A DNA stretch of 64,000 nucleotides. Origin: Alishewanella agri BL06. GTDB lineage: Bacteria; Pseudomonadota; Gammaproteobacteria; Enterobacterales; Alteromonadaceae. Position 1 is the stretch's first letter; every line of letters begins with the position of its first letter. Both the position numbers and the translations under genes were made by a program. This document shows positions 45,763 to 55,234 of the stretch, piece by piece. Under the pieces are notes generated by a model that worked only from the letters and a program-made list of their open reading frames with translations, was not told where the DNA came from and made no database searches. The DNA lies in the NCBI RefSeq assembly GCF_000272005.1, contig NZ_AKKU01000001.1:372001-436000 (forward strand), read 5' to 3'.

Positions 45763-48700
45763 ATGCTGAACCGCTTCGCCAACCCAATCTTGTTTTTGCT
45801 GATGCTGTTAGCCTGTACTGCGGTCCCGGCGGCTGACAGGGTTTTTGCGCAATTACATCAACGGGTATGGAATACTGAGCATGGTTTGCCGCAAACCTCA
45901 GTGGTGGATATTACGCAGGATCCGGCCGGCTATATCTGGGTAGCGACTGAAGGTGGCCTGGCGCGCTATGATGGTAACCAATTTCAGGTATTCAATGCCC
46001 AGAATACCGAGTTACTCCGCAACCCCTTGTTGCGGTCGTTACATACTACTGCGGCAGGTGAATTACTGATTGGCAGCTCCGATAAACTGATCCGCTATCA
46101 GCAGCAAGAGTTTCAGGAGCTGACGCTTGACGGGCGCAGCGTTGGCAGTGTGGAGGCAATGGCTGAAAACAGCCAGGGGCAGGTGTTTATTGCCGCTGAG
46201 CAGCTGCTGGTATGGCAACAGGGGCAGCTCAGTGTACTGCCGGTACCGGGCCGGCCGGTAAGCAGTTTACTGGCGGAGGGTGATCGCTTATGGCTCGGCG
46301 GCCCAGGTTATCTGGCACTGTGGCAAAATGGCGAATATCAGTTAGTCGCTGACATGCCACAAGCAGGCTGGCTGATTACCGAGATGGTGAGCACGGCCTC
46401 TGGGTTACTGCTCGCCACCCCGCAAGGGCTATGGCAATATCAGCACGGGCAGTTAAGTCCGGCGCAGCAGCAGATCGCAGATGAGGTGTTGTTGTTGTTC
46501 CAACAGCAGGACAACTTATGGGTTGCTACCTATCAGGAATTACGGCAGTACCGGGGACAACAACTGCTGTCGGTGACCGATTTACGGCAACACAGTAAGC
46601 TTGGCTGGTTGGTGTCGGCGTTTGAAAGCCGTGAGGGTTTTCTGTGGTTTGGCAGCAAAACCCATGGCTTGCTGCGTTTTCGCGCTGATGCGACGACCAA
46701 TTATGGCGTAGCATCAGATTTGCCTGATCCCTATGTCTGGGCGCTGCAAGAGGCCGGCAATGAGCTGTTGGTCGGCTACAATGGCGGTCTGGCGGCATTT
46801 GACGGCGAGCGCTTTACCAGCAAAGTGGCGCCGGCGTTACTGTCACATCATGTGGTGTATTCGTTATTTCGTGAGGCGGACGGCACCATTTGGGCCGGAA
46901 CCCGGCGTGGTTTAAATAAAATCAGTGCTGATTATCAGCAGGTGCAGCGCTTTAGCGCACTTGACCATATTCAGATTAACGGTATTGCGCAGCGGCGCGA
47001 TGGTAGTATCTGGGTGGCAACCTTTGACGGTTTATACCGGATCTTACCGCACAGTGATCAGCCTGAGTTGATGACGCCTTCCCTTGGCTTACCGGCAAAT
47101 CGCTTTCGGATCATTTTAACCGATAGTCAGGATCGCTTATGGCTGGGGACGCCCAACGGTGCCTATGTCTGGGATGGTTTACAGCTGAAAAAAATAAGCG
47201 ATCCCCGGCTTGATGGTGTTTACGTGACCTTTATTACCGAGTTAGCGGATGGCCGGATCTTGCTTGGCACCCTGCAACATGGTTTTGCTTTTGAAGATGG
47301 TCAGGGGGGCTGGCAGCACATTACGCCGGAGCAGGGGTTGCCGTCAAATGATGTCATTTATCTGGCCGAAACCGACCGCGGCCTGATTATCGCCAACTTT
47401 AATGGCGTATACCGGCTCAGCTCAGCGGTGCTGACTGGGGGAGAGCTGCAAGCACGGATCATTATCGATGATATCGGTCCTGAGGCCGGCGTTGATGGCT
47501 TGCGCTGCTGTAATGGTGCCGGCAATAGTAAAGGGGCATTGTGGCAGGGTAAGGTGTATTTACCCAGTTTAAACGGTCTGGTCAGTGTAGATCTGGCTGG
47601 CCTGTCAGATCAGGTGCCGGTACCCCAGGTGTTGTTGGAGGAGATTAAGGTCGGGCAGACCTCCTGGCCACTGGCGCAGCCGCTCGTCATCGATCAGCAG
47701 AGCCGGGATCTGGTATTCAGTTTTACGGCACCGGCCTACTACCGGCCCAGGACCTTATTATTCCGCTACCGCCTTAATGGCTATGATCAGCAGTGGACGA
47801 CGGTCAATGACCGGCGCCAGGCGTTTTATACCAATTTACCGGCCGGTGAGTTTAGCTTTGAAGTGCAAGCCCGTTATCAGGGCGAAGGCGAGTGGAGTGC
47901 GATTGTCAGTCAGCCGTTACAGATTAAAGCGCGCTGGTATGAACAATATTGGTTTTACGTGTTGCTGGTGTTATTGGCGCTACTGGTGATCTATGGTAGC
48001 TATCGCTTGCGCCTGCAGCGGCTGGCCCGCTTGCAGCAGCAACTGGAGCGCATGGTCACAGAGCGGACGCAAGAATTAAATCAGGCCAACCAGCAATTGG
48101 CGCAGCTGAACCAGCGCTTACAGTTGTTAAGTGTAACGGATGCCTTAACAGGGTTACATAACCGGCATTATTTACAACAGGTGTTGGATGCGATTCTGGC
48201 ACGGGCGCGACGGCAGCAGCGGCCGTTACTCTGTTTATTATTGGATTTGGATAATTTTAAACAGGTCAATGATTTATTGGGCCATCAGGCAGGTGATGCA
48301 GTTTTACAGCAACTTGCGGCCTTGTTAAAACGCTTACTGCGGCAATCTGATCATCTGATCCGTTGGGGCGGTGAAGAGTTTTTAATTATCCAGGAGCAGC
48401 AGGATGAGCCACTGGCATTTCTTGGTCGCTTAATGCAAGCCATCGCAGAGGAACCCTGGACAGTGAAAGGAGAATTACCTTTTTCGATCAGTTGTTCGGT
48501 TGGCGTAGTGCAGTATCCGCTGCCGGATAACAGCAGTTGGACCTGGACTCAGGCACTGGCATTGGCAGACAAAGCTTTATATCAGGTAAAGACCCATGGC
48601 AAGGCCGGCTGGTTGATGTTAACGCCGGTCGCCAAAGCCACCGCAGCGCAAAGTTGGTTACAGCAAGATGTGTTACAACTGTTGCAAAGTGGCGGTTTTA

Positions 48701-48765
48701 GTTATGTTGGCAGCAGTCTGGTGAGTCAGCAGTTGCAGCAGGAGCTGGCAAGCGCAGGGCAATAA
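45763..48765 (+). CDS. Beta-propeller sensor diguanylate cyclase
   Basis: A 1000-residue protein from ATG 45763; a TTG at 45724 would overlap the reductase gene. A signal peptide (ending TAVPAA) leads to two-component-regulator-propeller repeats (IWVATEGGLARYDG, LWFGSKTHGLLRF, IWAGTRRGLNK), a Y_Y_Y domain, one membrane helix (about residues 725-745), a coiled coil and a GGDEF domain with active GGEEF (LIRWGGEEFLI). An RQSD five residues before it is the inhibitory I-site. It makes c-di-GMP in response to a periplasmic signal, possibly a glycan. Confidence 0.93.
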   Translation: MLNRFANPILFLLMLLACTAVPAADRVFAQLHQRVWNTEHGLPQTSVVDITQDPAGYIWVATEGGLARYDGNQFQVFNAQNTELLRNPLLRSLHTTAAGELLIGSSDKLIRYQQQEFQELTLDGRSVGSVEAMAENSQGQVFIAAEQLLVWQQGQLSVLPVPGRPVSSLLAEGDRLWLGGPGYLALWQNGEYQLVADMPQAGWLITEMVSTASGLLLATPQGLWQYQHGQLSPAQQQIADEVLLLFQQQDNLWVATYQELRQYRGQQLLSVTDLRQHSKLGWLVSAFESREGFLWFGSKTHGLLRFRADATTNYGVASDLPDPYVWALQEAGNELLVGYNGGLAAFDGERFTSKVAPALLSHHVVYSLFREADGTIWAGTRRGLNKISADYQQVQRFSALDHIQINGIAQRRDGSIWVATFDGLYRILPHSDQPELMTPSLGLPANRFRIILTDSQDRLWLGTPNGAYVWDGLQLKKISDPRLDGVYVTFITELADGRILLGTLQHGFAFEDGQGGWQHITPEQGLPSNDVIYLAETDRGLIIANFNGVYRLSSAVLTGGELQARIIIDDIGPEAGVDGLRCCNGAGNSKGALWQGKVYLPSLNGLVSVDLAGLSDQVPVPQVLLEEIKVGQTSWPLAQPLVIDQQSRDLVFSFTAPAYYRPRTLLFRYRLNGYDQQWTTVNDRRQAFYTNLPAGEFSFEVQARYQGEGEWSAIVSQPLQIKARWYEQYWFYVLLVLLALLVIYGSYRLRLQRLARLQQQLERMVTERTQELNQANQQLAQLNQRLQLLSVTDALTGLHNRHYLQQVLDAILARARRQQRPLLCLLLDLDNFKQVNDLLGHQAGDAVLQQLAALLKRLLRQSDHLIRWGGEEFLIIQEQQDEPLAFLGRLMQAIAEEPWTVKGELPFSISCSVGVVQYPLPDNSSWTWTQALALADKALYQVKTHGKAGWLMLTPVAKATAAQSWLQQDVLQLLQSGGFSYVGSSLVSQQLQQELASAGQ

Positions 48766-48787
48766 TGCTCTGGCTTGCCGCTACAGG

Positions 48788-50419
48788 TTACATATTCGGA
48801 TAGTTCGGGCCACCACCACCCTCTGGTGTCACCCAGGTGATGTTCTGGCTCGGATCTTTAATATCACAGGTTTTACAGTGAATGCAGTTTTGCGCATTGA
48901 TCTGCAGTCGCGGCCCTTTATCCTGCTCTTCGACTATCTCATAAACGCCAGCCGGGCAGTAGCGCTGCGCCGGCTCAGCATACTTAGCCAGGTTCACCTG
49001 GATCGGAATGCTGGCATCTTTCAGTTTCAGATGGCAGGGTTGTTCTTCTTCATGGTTGGTATTCGACAGGTAAACCGAGCTTAAGCGATCAAAGCTGATT
49101 TGATTATCCGGCTTCGGATAAACGATAGGGCGGCAACTGGCAGCCGGTTTGAGCTGGGCGTAATCGTGCTGTTCGTCTTTTAACGTCAGCGGTAAGCGAC
49201 CACCAAACCAGTTTTGATCCAAAGTATTAAAGGCGCCGCCCCAGAAGGTACCGAATTTATGGATCGCCGGGCCGAAATTACGGGAGCGATAAAGCTCATC
49301 GTACAACCAGCTGCTTGTAAAGGCACTGGCAAAGCCGGTCAGATCCTGACCACCGGTATCGCCACTTAATAAGGCCTGGGCTACCACTTCGGCCGCCAGC
49401 ATGCCGGATTTCATCGCGGTATGATTGCCTTTAATCTTGGCAAAGTTCAGGGTGCCGGCATCACAGCCAATTAATAATCCGCCATTAAAACTCATTTTCG
49501 GCAGGCTGTTCAGGCCACCTTTGGCAATAGCGCGGGCACCATAGGACACGCGCTTACCGCCTTTTAAATATTGTTTTAGTGTCGGATGCTGCTTATAGCG
49601 CTGAAACTCTTCAAAGGGGTTCAGGTAAGGGTTGCTGTAGTTCAGGTCAATAATTAAACCGACCACGACCTGCTGACCTTCAGCATGATACAGATAGCCA
49701 CCGCCGCTGGCGTCATCTAAAGGCCAACCGGCAGAGTGCACCACCAAACCGGCGTGATGCTGTTCGGCCGGCACATCCCAGATTTCTTTAAAGCCAATTG
49801 CATAATGCTGTGGCGACTTGCCGTCATCCAGCGCAAAGTGTTTAATCAGTTGTTTGCCCAAATGACCGCGGCAGCCTTCGGCAAACAGGGTGTATTTGGC
49901 CAGTAATGCCATGCCGGGGGTATAGCTGTCTTTGGGTTGGCCTTCGCGATCCAGGCCCATATCACCAATCAGAATACCTTTAACCGTGTTATCTTCCAGT
50001 ACCAGCTCACTGGCGGCAAAGCCCGGGAAAATCTCTACACCAAGCGCTTCGGCTTGCTCCGCCAGCCAGCGGCACAGGTTAGCGGCTGAGATAATATAGT
50101 TACCGCTGTTATGCATAGTCTTAGGTACGGCAAAGCCCGGTAGCTTGCGCGCATTCTGCTCATCACTAAACAAATAGATATCATCATGGGTGACCGGGGT
50201 ATTTAGCGGTGCGCCGCGCTCGGCCCAATCCGGCAACAGTTCGTTCAGCGCGCGGGGTTCAAAGACGGCACCGGATAAAATATGGGCGCCGACTTCAGAG
50301 CCTTTTTCTACCACACAAACACTGATTTCCTGGCCTGCGCTTTCGGCCTGTTGCTTTAAACGAATAGCAGCCGACAGACCCGCCGGGCCTGCGCCAACGA
50401 TGACCACATCGTATTCCAT
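48788..50419 (-). CDS. Electron transfer flavoprotein-ubiquinone oxidoreductase
   Basis: A 543-residue membrane-associated flavoprotein from ATG 50419, after AGAGAAG. It has the FAD loop VVIVGAGPAGLSAAIRL, the GAHILSGAVFEPRALNEL block and the C-terminal 4Fe-4S ligands (CPAGVYEI, then NCIHCKTCDIKDPSQNI). It passes electrons from ETF to ubiquinone during acyl-CoA and branched-chain oxidation. Divergent from etfBA, which encode its electron donor. Confidence 0.95.
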   Translation of the reverse strand: MEYDVVIVGAGPAGLSAAIRLKQQAESAGQEISVCVVEKGSEVGAHILSGAVFEPRALNELLPDWAERGAPLNTPVTHDDIYLFSDEQNARKLPGFAVPKTMHNSGNYIISAANLCRWLAEQAEALGVEIFPGFAASELVLEDNTVKGILIGDMGLDREGQPKDSYTPGMALLAKYTLFAEGCRGHLGKQLIKHFALDDGKSPQHYAIGFKEIWDVPAEQHHAGLVVHSAGWPLDDASGGGYLYHAEGQQVVVGLIIDLNYSNPYLNPFEEFQRYKQHPTLKQYLKGGKRVSYGARAIAKGGLNSLPKMSFNGGLLIGCDAGTLNFAKIKGNHTAMKSGMLAAEVVAQALLSGDTGGQDLTGFASAFTSSWLYDELYRSRNFGPAIHKFGTFWGGAFNTLDQNWFGGRLPLTLKDEQHDYAQLKPAASCRPIVYPKPDNQISFDRLSSVYLSNTNHEEEQPCHLKLKDASIPIQVNLAKYAEPAQRYCPAGVYEIVEEQDKGPRLQINAQNCIHCKTCDIKDPSQNITWVTPEGGGGPNYPNM

Positions 50420-50582
50420 TGCTTCTCTTTCCACCGGGTTACCTCTCTTGCGTTGGCAGGTTGGGCTGTGTTTATTGTAGAGTATGCCTGAGCTTAGCCA
50501 CAGCCGCCTGTTTTGTGGATGCTATTGTTTACAGATTTTTTTATAAACATGGGAATTTATTGAGGATAGCAGGATATTGCAG

Positions 50583-50600
50583 GTTGACGTTAACGTCAAC
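50583..50600. promoter_or_regulatory. 18-base palindromic operator between ETF-QO and etfB
   Basis: GTTGACGTTAACGTCAAC is a perfect palindrome in the divergent promoter region. MerR-family LiuR regulators of branched-chain and fatty acid catabolism in gammaproteobacteria use palindromes with a central ACGT-type arm of this length, and ETF genes are reported members of such regulons. The assignment to LiuR is an inference. Confidence 0.5.
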
Positions 50601-50692
50601 AGGAAGTAGATTGTCGGCCATGCTCAAATTTAGTAGTTTACCTGCACGTAAAGCAGCCCGGGCAAGGGTTGTCGCATTCAGATGAGGCCATT

Positions 50693-51442
50693 ATGAAGAT
50701 ACTAGTTCCGGTAAAACGGGTTATCGATTACAACGTTAAGGTTCGGGTTAAACCGGATAACAGTGGTGTGGATCTGGCGAACGTGAAGATGGCGTTAAAC
50801 CCATTCTGCGAAATTGCGGTGGAAGAAGCCGTGCGGTTAAAAGAAGCCGGTGTTGCCACTGAGGTCGTGGTGGTCACTATCGGGAATAAAGCCGCACAAG
50901 AACAGCTGCGTACCGCGCTGGCGCTGGGTGCCGATCGTGCGCTGCAGCTGGAGACTGAACTGAACCTGGATTCACTGCAAGTGGCCAAGTTACTGGCCAA
51001 GGTGGTCGCAGAAGAGCAGCCACAGCTGGTGATTATGGGTAAGCAAGCGATTGACTCGGATAATAACCAAACGGCACAGATGTTGGCGGCTTTAACTGGT
51101 ATGGGGCAGGGTACGTTCGCGTCGAAAGTGGTAGTAGCAGACGGTAAGGTACAGGTGACCCGTGAAATTGACGGTGGTCTGCAAACGGTTGCCTTGACAT
51201 TGCCGGCCGTAGTATCGACTGATCTGCGTTTAAATGAGCCGCGCTATGCCTCGTTACCGAATATTATGAAAGCGAAGAAAAAGCCGCTGGATGTCAAAGC
51301 TGCCGATAGCCTGGGCGTGGCACTGGAAAGTAAGGTCAATACGCTGAAAGTGACGACACCACCAAGCCGTCAGGCCGGAGTGAAGGTAGAAAGCGTCGCC
51401 GAATTGGTAGCCAAGTTAAAAGATGAAGCAAAGGTGATCTGA
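50693..51442 (+). CDS. etfB: Electron transfer flavoprotein beta subunit
   Basis: A 249-residue protein from ATG 50693. It shows the EtfB signature ([35 protein letters not shown]) and the AMP-side block [17 protein letters not shown]. It pairs with EtfA to carry electrons from acyl-CoA dehydrogenases to the ubiquinone oxidoreductase encoded divergently. The stop overlaps the etfA start by one base. Confidence 0.96.
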   Translation: MKILVPVKRVIDYNVKVRVKPDNSGVDLANVKMALNPFCEIAVEEAVRLKEAGVATEVVVVTIGNKAAQEQLRTALALGADRALQLETELNLDSLQVAKLLAKVVAEEQPQLVIMGKQAIDSDNNQTAQMLAALTGMGQGTFASKVVVADGKVQVTREIDGGLQTVALTLPAVVSTDLRLNEPRYASLPNIMKAKKKPLDVKAADSLGVALESKVNTLKVTTPPSRQAGVKVESVAELVAKLKDEAKVI

Positions 51443-52368
51443 TGAGCATTCTGGTAATAGCTGAACATAACAATAGTGCGCTGAAGGCGGATACCTTTAA
51501 AACCGTACAGGCTGCCAGTCAGCTTGGTGGTGAAATCCATGTGCTGGTTGCTGGTCAGGCGTGTCAGGCTGCGGCAGCTGAAGCCGCAAGCATTGCCGGT
51601 GTCAGCAAGGTATTGCTGGCCGATGCCGCGCCTTATGCGCATCAACTGGCAGAAAACGTTGCTGCTTTAGTGGCAGAGTTAGGTGCCGTTTATAGTCATA
51701 TTCTGGCTGCCGCCACCACCGGTGGTAAGAATATGTTGCCACGGGTGGCAGCACTGTTAGATGTGGCGCAAATTTCTGACATTATCGCCATTGAAAGTGC
51801 TGATACCTTTGTGCGGCCAATCTATGCCGGTAATGCGATTGCTACGGTGCAGTCGGCTGATGCCATTAAAGTATTAACAGTTCGTAGTGCGGCCTTTGCT
51901 GCGGCTGCTACCGGCAATAACGCGCCTATTGAAGCCGTTTCTGTGGTTAAAGATTTAGGCGTATCCAGCTTTGTTGCCGAAGAGCTGACCAAATCAGAGC
52001 GGCCGGAGCTGACGGCCGCCCGGGTGATTATCTCCGGTGGTCGGGGCATGCAAAATGGCGAAAACTTTGCGCTGTTAAATGGGATTGCCGATAAGCTGAA
52101 CGCGGCCATTGGTGCCTCGCGCGCTGCGGTCGATGCCGGCTTTGTGCCAAACGATATGCAAGTCGGTCAGACCGGTAAAATTGTGGCGCCTGATCTGTAC
52201 ATTGCCGTCGGTATTTCTGGCGCTATCCAGCATCTGGCTGGGATGAAAGACTCAAAAGTGATCGTCGCTATCAACAAAGATCCGGAAGCACCGATTTTCC
52301 AGGTTGCCGATTATGGTCTGGTCGGCGATCTCTTTACGGTATTACCGGAGTTAGAAGCTGCGCTCTGA
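51442..52368 (+). CDS. etfA: Electron transfer flavoprotein alpha subunit
   Basis: A 308-residue protein with the FAD-binding signature near the C-terminus ([20 protein letters not shown], then [20 protein letters not shown]). The N-terminal domain starts [14 protein letters not shown]. Terminator follows at 52395. Confidence 0.96.
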   Translation: MSILVIAEHNNSALKADTFKTVQAASQLGGEIHVLVAGQACQAAAAEAASIAGVSKVLLADAAPYAHQLAENVAALVAELGAVYSHILAAATTGGKNMLPRVAALLDVAQISDIIAIESADTFVRPIYAGNAIATVQSADAIKVLTVRSAAFAAAATGNNAPIEAVSVVKDLGVSSFVAEELTKSERPELTAARVIISGGRGMQNGENFALLNGIADKLNAAIGASRAAVDAGFVPNDMQVGQTGKIVAPDLYIAVGISGAIQHLAGMKDSKVIVAINKDPEAPIFQVADYGLVGDLFTVLPELEAAL

Positions 52369-52394
52369 GCCGGTAAAACCTGATGCCCAACTAA

Positions 52395-52419
52395 GCCAGC
52401 CTCGTCGCTGGCTTTTTTT
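52395..52419 (+). terminator. Rho-independent terminator of etfBA
   Basis: Stem GCCAGC / GCTGGC, loop CTCGTC, then seven T, 27 bases past the etfA stop. Confidence 0.92.
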
Positions 52420-52463
52420 ATGCCACAATTTTACTATAACCCCATACTTCAGGGAGAAACCTT

Positions 52464-52958
52464 ATGCCACCTGTGATCCGCCATGCCGAGCCAGCCGATT
52501 TAGCCGCTGTCAAGGCCATCTATGACCAACCCAGCGTCTATGCTAATACGTTGCAGCTGCCGTTTCAGCCGCAAGCTAAGTGGCAGAGTCTGTTTGAGCC
52601 GCAGCCGGGTTTTTATAATCTGGTGGCTGAGCTCGAAGGCCAGGTGGTGGGGCAACTCGGGTTACAGGTGATGCAAAATCCGCGGCGACGGCATGTGGCG
52701 GAGATTGGCATGGGCGTAGCTGAGCCATTTCAGGGGCAGGGTATTGGTTCGGCCTTGTTACGTGCCGCGCTGGATTTAGCCGATAACTGGTTGGCCCTGC
52801 GCCGGGTGGAGCTGCTGGTCTACAGCAGTAACGAGTCGGCTATTGCACTGTATGAACGTTTTGGCTTTGAAGTTGAAGCCGAACTGGCCGATTATGCCTA
52901 TCAATACGGCAACTATATCAGTGCGCTGGTGATGTCGCGGCTACGAAATACGGCTTAA
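52464..52958 (+). CDS. GNAT acetyltransferase, AaaT/YhhY-like
   Basis: A 164-residue protein. The N-terminus IRHAEPADLAAVKAIYDQPS followed by VYANTLQLPF resembles E. coli YhhY (AaaT), which acetylates some amino acids. Motif A is IGMGVAEPFQGQGIGSALL and the closing block SNESAIALYERFGFEVEAEL. CAGGGAGAAA precedes the ATG. Confidence 0.85.
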   Translation: MPPVIRHAEPADLAAVKAIYDQPSVYANTLQLPFQPQAKWQSLFEPQPGFYNLVAELEGQVVGQLGLQVMQNPRRRHVAEIGMGVAEPFQGQGIGSALLRAALDLADNWLALRRVELLVYSSNESAIALYERFGFEVEAELADYAYQYGNYISALVMSRLRNTA

Positions 52959-52965
52959 GGGCAAT

Positions 52966-52993
52966 AAAAAAACCGCCGGTGGGCGGTTTTTTT
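52966..52993. terminator. Bidirectional terminator between acetyltransferase and fur
   Basis: Stem AACCGCC / GGCGGTT with a 4-base loop, A run before and T run after, so it works on both strands between the convergent genes. Confidence 0.9.
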
Positions 52994-53008
52994 ATTCAGA
53001 GCCAGTAG

Positions 53009-53449
53009 TTAGTTCTGCTCGCTGTTTTTCTTACACTGCACAGTGTCTTCACATTCACCGTACATATACAAACTGTGGTGTGTCAGTTTAATACCATGCT
53101 GTTTAGCAATTGCCAGTTGGCGCTGCTCGATGGTGTCGTCTTCAAACTCGACCACCTTGCCGCATTTTAAGCAAACTAAGTGGTCGTGGTGGTTAGCTCC
53201 GGTTAGCTCGAACACTGACTTACCGCCTTCAAAGTGGTGGCGGGTTAAAATGCCAGCATCATCAAACTGGTTTAGTACCCGGTATACGGTCGCCAGGCCG
53301 ATATCCTCACCGATGTCCAGTAATAGCTTATATACATCTTCGGCACTGATATGCTGGTTTTTCGGATCCTGCAGGATCTCCAGAATTTTCACCCGTGGCA
53401 GGGTCACTTTCAGGCCAGCTTTACGTAACTCGGTATTATGATCGTTCAT
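53009..53449 (-). CDS. fur: Ferric uptake regulator Fur
   Basis: A 146-residue Fur protein. The N-terminal winged helix (LPRVKILEILQDP; IGLATVYRVLNQFDDAGI) precedes the metal-binding part with HHDHLVCLKCGKVVEF and a late Cys pair region (YGECEDTVQCKK). It represses iron uptake when bound to Fe(II). In this neighbourhood fldA is a usual partner, as in E. coli. Confidence 0.95.
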   Translation of the reverse strand: MNDHNTELRKAGLKVTLPRVKILEILQDPKNQHISAEDVYKLLLDIGEDIGLATVYRVLNQFDDAGILTRHHFEGGKSVFELTGANHHDHLVCLKCGKVVEFEDDTIEQRQLAIAKQHGIKLTHHSLYMYGECEDTVQCKKNSEQN

Positions 53450-53603
53450 AGCAACTCTTATCTAAACGTGAACTTACAGGGATTATAAAGAGATTAGTTT
53501 TATATTCAATGGCTTTATCCCTTTTCAATATTTTACGCCCTAACTTGCTGAATTTTGAAAGCAAGGTAGAATACAGGCAACAGGTCATACCAGAGAGTGA
53601 GTT

Positions 53604-54092
53604 ATGCGTTGGGCATTTAAACCGGGCGTGATGCGCCATTTACTGAATTTTTGGCCACCGTTTTTTTTCAGCGGCATAAAAGTGGCGGCGCTGAGTGATG
53701 ATTACCGTTACTGCCGGGTCGAGCTGAAATCACGGCCCTGGACCCGCAATATTAATAGTAGCCAGTTTGGTGGTTCGATGTTTGCAATGACCGATCCGAT
53801 ATACCCGCTGCTGCTGATGGGCGCTTTAGGTAAAGAGTATCTGGTATGGGACAAACAAGCCGATATCAACTATATCAAACCGGGTTATAGCCGTTTAACC
53901 GCCGAGTTCTGGCTGTCGGATGAGATGGTGGAGCAGGTTAAACGTGAGACCGACGGCGGCGAGAAGTTTTTTCCGCAGTTTTTGGTACATATCAAAGATG
54001 CGAATAATCAGGTGATATGTGAAGTCAATCGTACTGTCTATGTCCGGAAAAAGCCCAAGTACCGGGCAACTGAGTCAGTAACTAAGGCATAA
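53604..54092 (+). CDS. DUF4442 hotdog-fold protein (putative thioesterase)
   Basis: A 162-residue protein with the DUF4442 pattern: MRHLLNFWPPFFFSGIKVAA, then VELKSRPWTRNINSSQFGGS, then MFAMTDPIYPLLLM. The fold is that of hotdog acyl thioesterases; substrate unknown. It lies between fur and fldA, divergent from fur, with a strong terminator after it. Confidence 0.87.
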   Translation: MRWAFKPGVMRHLLNFWPPFFFSGIKVAALSDDYRYCRVELKSRPWTRNINSSQFGGSMFAMTDPIYPLLLMGALGKEYLVWDKQADINYIKPGYSRLTAEFWLSDEMVEQVKRETDGGEKFFPQFLVHIKDANNQVICEVNRTVYVRKKPKYRATESVTKA

Positions 54093-54116
54093 AAAAAGCC
54101 GGCGAACCGGCTTTTT
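54091..54116. terminator. Bidirectional terminator between the DUF4442 gene and fldA
   Basis: Stem AGCCGG / CCGGCT with loop CGAA, A run before and T run after. Confidence 0.9.
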
Positions 54117-54145
54117 CTGCTGTGAGCGGCTGCTACAAAGGTAGC

Positions 54146-54676
54146 TTACAGCTTGGCAAATTCCGCCAGGCTCATTTCATCATAAATTTGTTTGCACCAT
54201 TGCTTAACCCGTTGCTCGGTTAGCTCTGGCTGACGATCTTCATCAATACCCAGGCCAACAAAGTGGTTGTCATCGACCAGCGCTTTGGAAGCGACAAAGT
54301 TATAACCGGCAGTTGGCCAATGGCCGACAATAATGGCACCTTTCGGCTCGATAATATCACGCAGCGTGCCCATTGCATCCAGGAAATACTCAGCGTAATC
54401 TTCCTGATCGCCGCAGCCAAAAATCGCGACCAGCTTGTTATTAAAGTCGATATTTTCCAATTCTGGGAAGAAATCATCCCAGTCGCATTGGGCTTCACCG
54501 TAGTACCAGGTTGGGATCCCGAGCAGCAGTAGATCGAAGCTTGCAATATCTTCTTTGCTGCTTTTCGCGATATCACGAATATCGATTAAGTTTTTACCCA
54601 GTTCTTTCTGGATCATCTTGGCGATATGTTCGGTGTTACCGGTATCGCTACCAAAAAAAATACCCACTGTTGCCAT
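54146..54676 (-). CDS. fldA: Flavodoxin FldA
   Basis: A 176-residue long-chain flavodoxin. The FMN phosphate loop GSDTGNTEHIAKMI, the Trp loop GIPTWYYGEAQCDWDDFF and the Tyr loop GCGDQEDYAEYF are all present. It donates electrons to ribonucleotide reductase activation, radical-SAM enzymes such as ThiC/ThiH and others. Fourteen bases after ybfE on the minus strand. Confidence 0.96.
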   Translation of the reverse strand: MATVGIFFGSDTGNTEHIAKMIQKELGKNLIDIRDIAKSSKEDIASFDLLLLGIPTWYYGEAQCDWDDFFPELENIDFNNKLVAIFGCGDQEDYAEYFLDAMGTLRDIIEPKGAIIVGHWPTAGYNFVASKALVDDNHFVGLGIDEDRQPELTEQRVKQWCKQIYDEMSLAEFAKL

Positions 54677-54689
54677 AGTTAACGCCTTC

Positions 54690-54962
54690 TTACCTGGCCA
54701 AAGCCTGTTCTAACAGATGTTCAATAAAATTACTGCGTGTCATCTTGGCCAAAGCCGCTGCCTGATCGAGTTTGTCACACAGCTGCTCTGACACCTTGCA
54801 TTCGATACGCTTTAACCCCTTTACGCGATCGCGCTTGATTTGGTTGCGCTTGTTCAGTTTTAACTGTTCTTCCCGCGGCAGGGGGTTAGTTTTGGGTCTG
54901 CCGGGGCGCTTGTCCAGCGCAAATAAATCAATGGTGGTGCGATCGGTGGCTATTTTCGCCAT
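54690..54962 (-). CDS. ybfE: YbfE-like LexA-regulated-family protein
   Basis: A 90-residue basic protein from ATG 54962 (MAKIATDRTTIDLFALDKRP). The C-terminal half resembles a ribbon-helix-helix (IECKVSEQLCDKLDQAAALA, then MTRSNFIEHLLEQAL). E. coli ybfE next to fldA is LexA-controlled; no clear LexA box is visible upstream here. The frame is open further upstream but overlaps the next gene. Confidence 0.85.
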   Translation of the reverse strand: MAKIATDRTTIDLFALDKRPGRPKTNPLPREEQLKLNKRNQIKRDRVKGLKRIECKVSEQLCDKLDQAAALAKMTRSNFIEHLLEQALAR

Positions 54963-54973
54963 GACGTCGCCTC

Positions 54974-55171
54974 TTATTCGAAAAAATACTGCAATACACT
55001 TTTCACGATAAAGACCAGCGGTGATAAAAACAGCACCAGCCAGACAAAAAATTGCCCGATTTTCGGAGCCTGACTTTTCTTCAGTACATCGCGAATCGCC
55101 AGTACGATAAAAATGTATAACACACCCAGGCCAAGCCACAGGCCAATGCTTTCAAACTGCTCTACACTCAT
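54974..55171 (-). CDS. DUF2788 small membrane protein
   Basis: A 65-residue protein from ATG 55171 (MSVEQFESIGLWLGLGVLYI). Two membrane helices and a basic loop (RDVLKKSQAPKIGQ) fit the DUF2788 family. It lies between ybfE and ybfF, a known position in Alteromonadales and Vibrionales. Function unknown. Confidence 0.82.
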   Translation of the reverse strand: MSVEQFESIGLWLGLGVLYIFIVLAIRDVLKKSQAPKIGQFFVWLVLFLSPLVFIVKSVLQYFFE

Positions 55172-55234
55172 TTGCAATGGTCGTCCCGAAAAAAGTGCGC
55201 GCACTATAGCACAACTGGCGCAGTTTTTTCTGCG

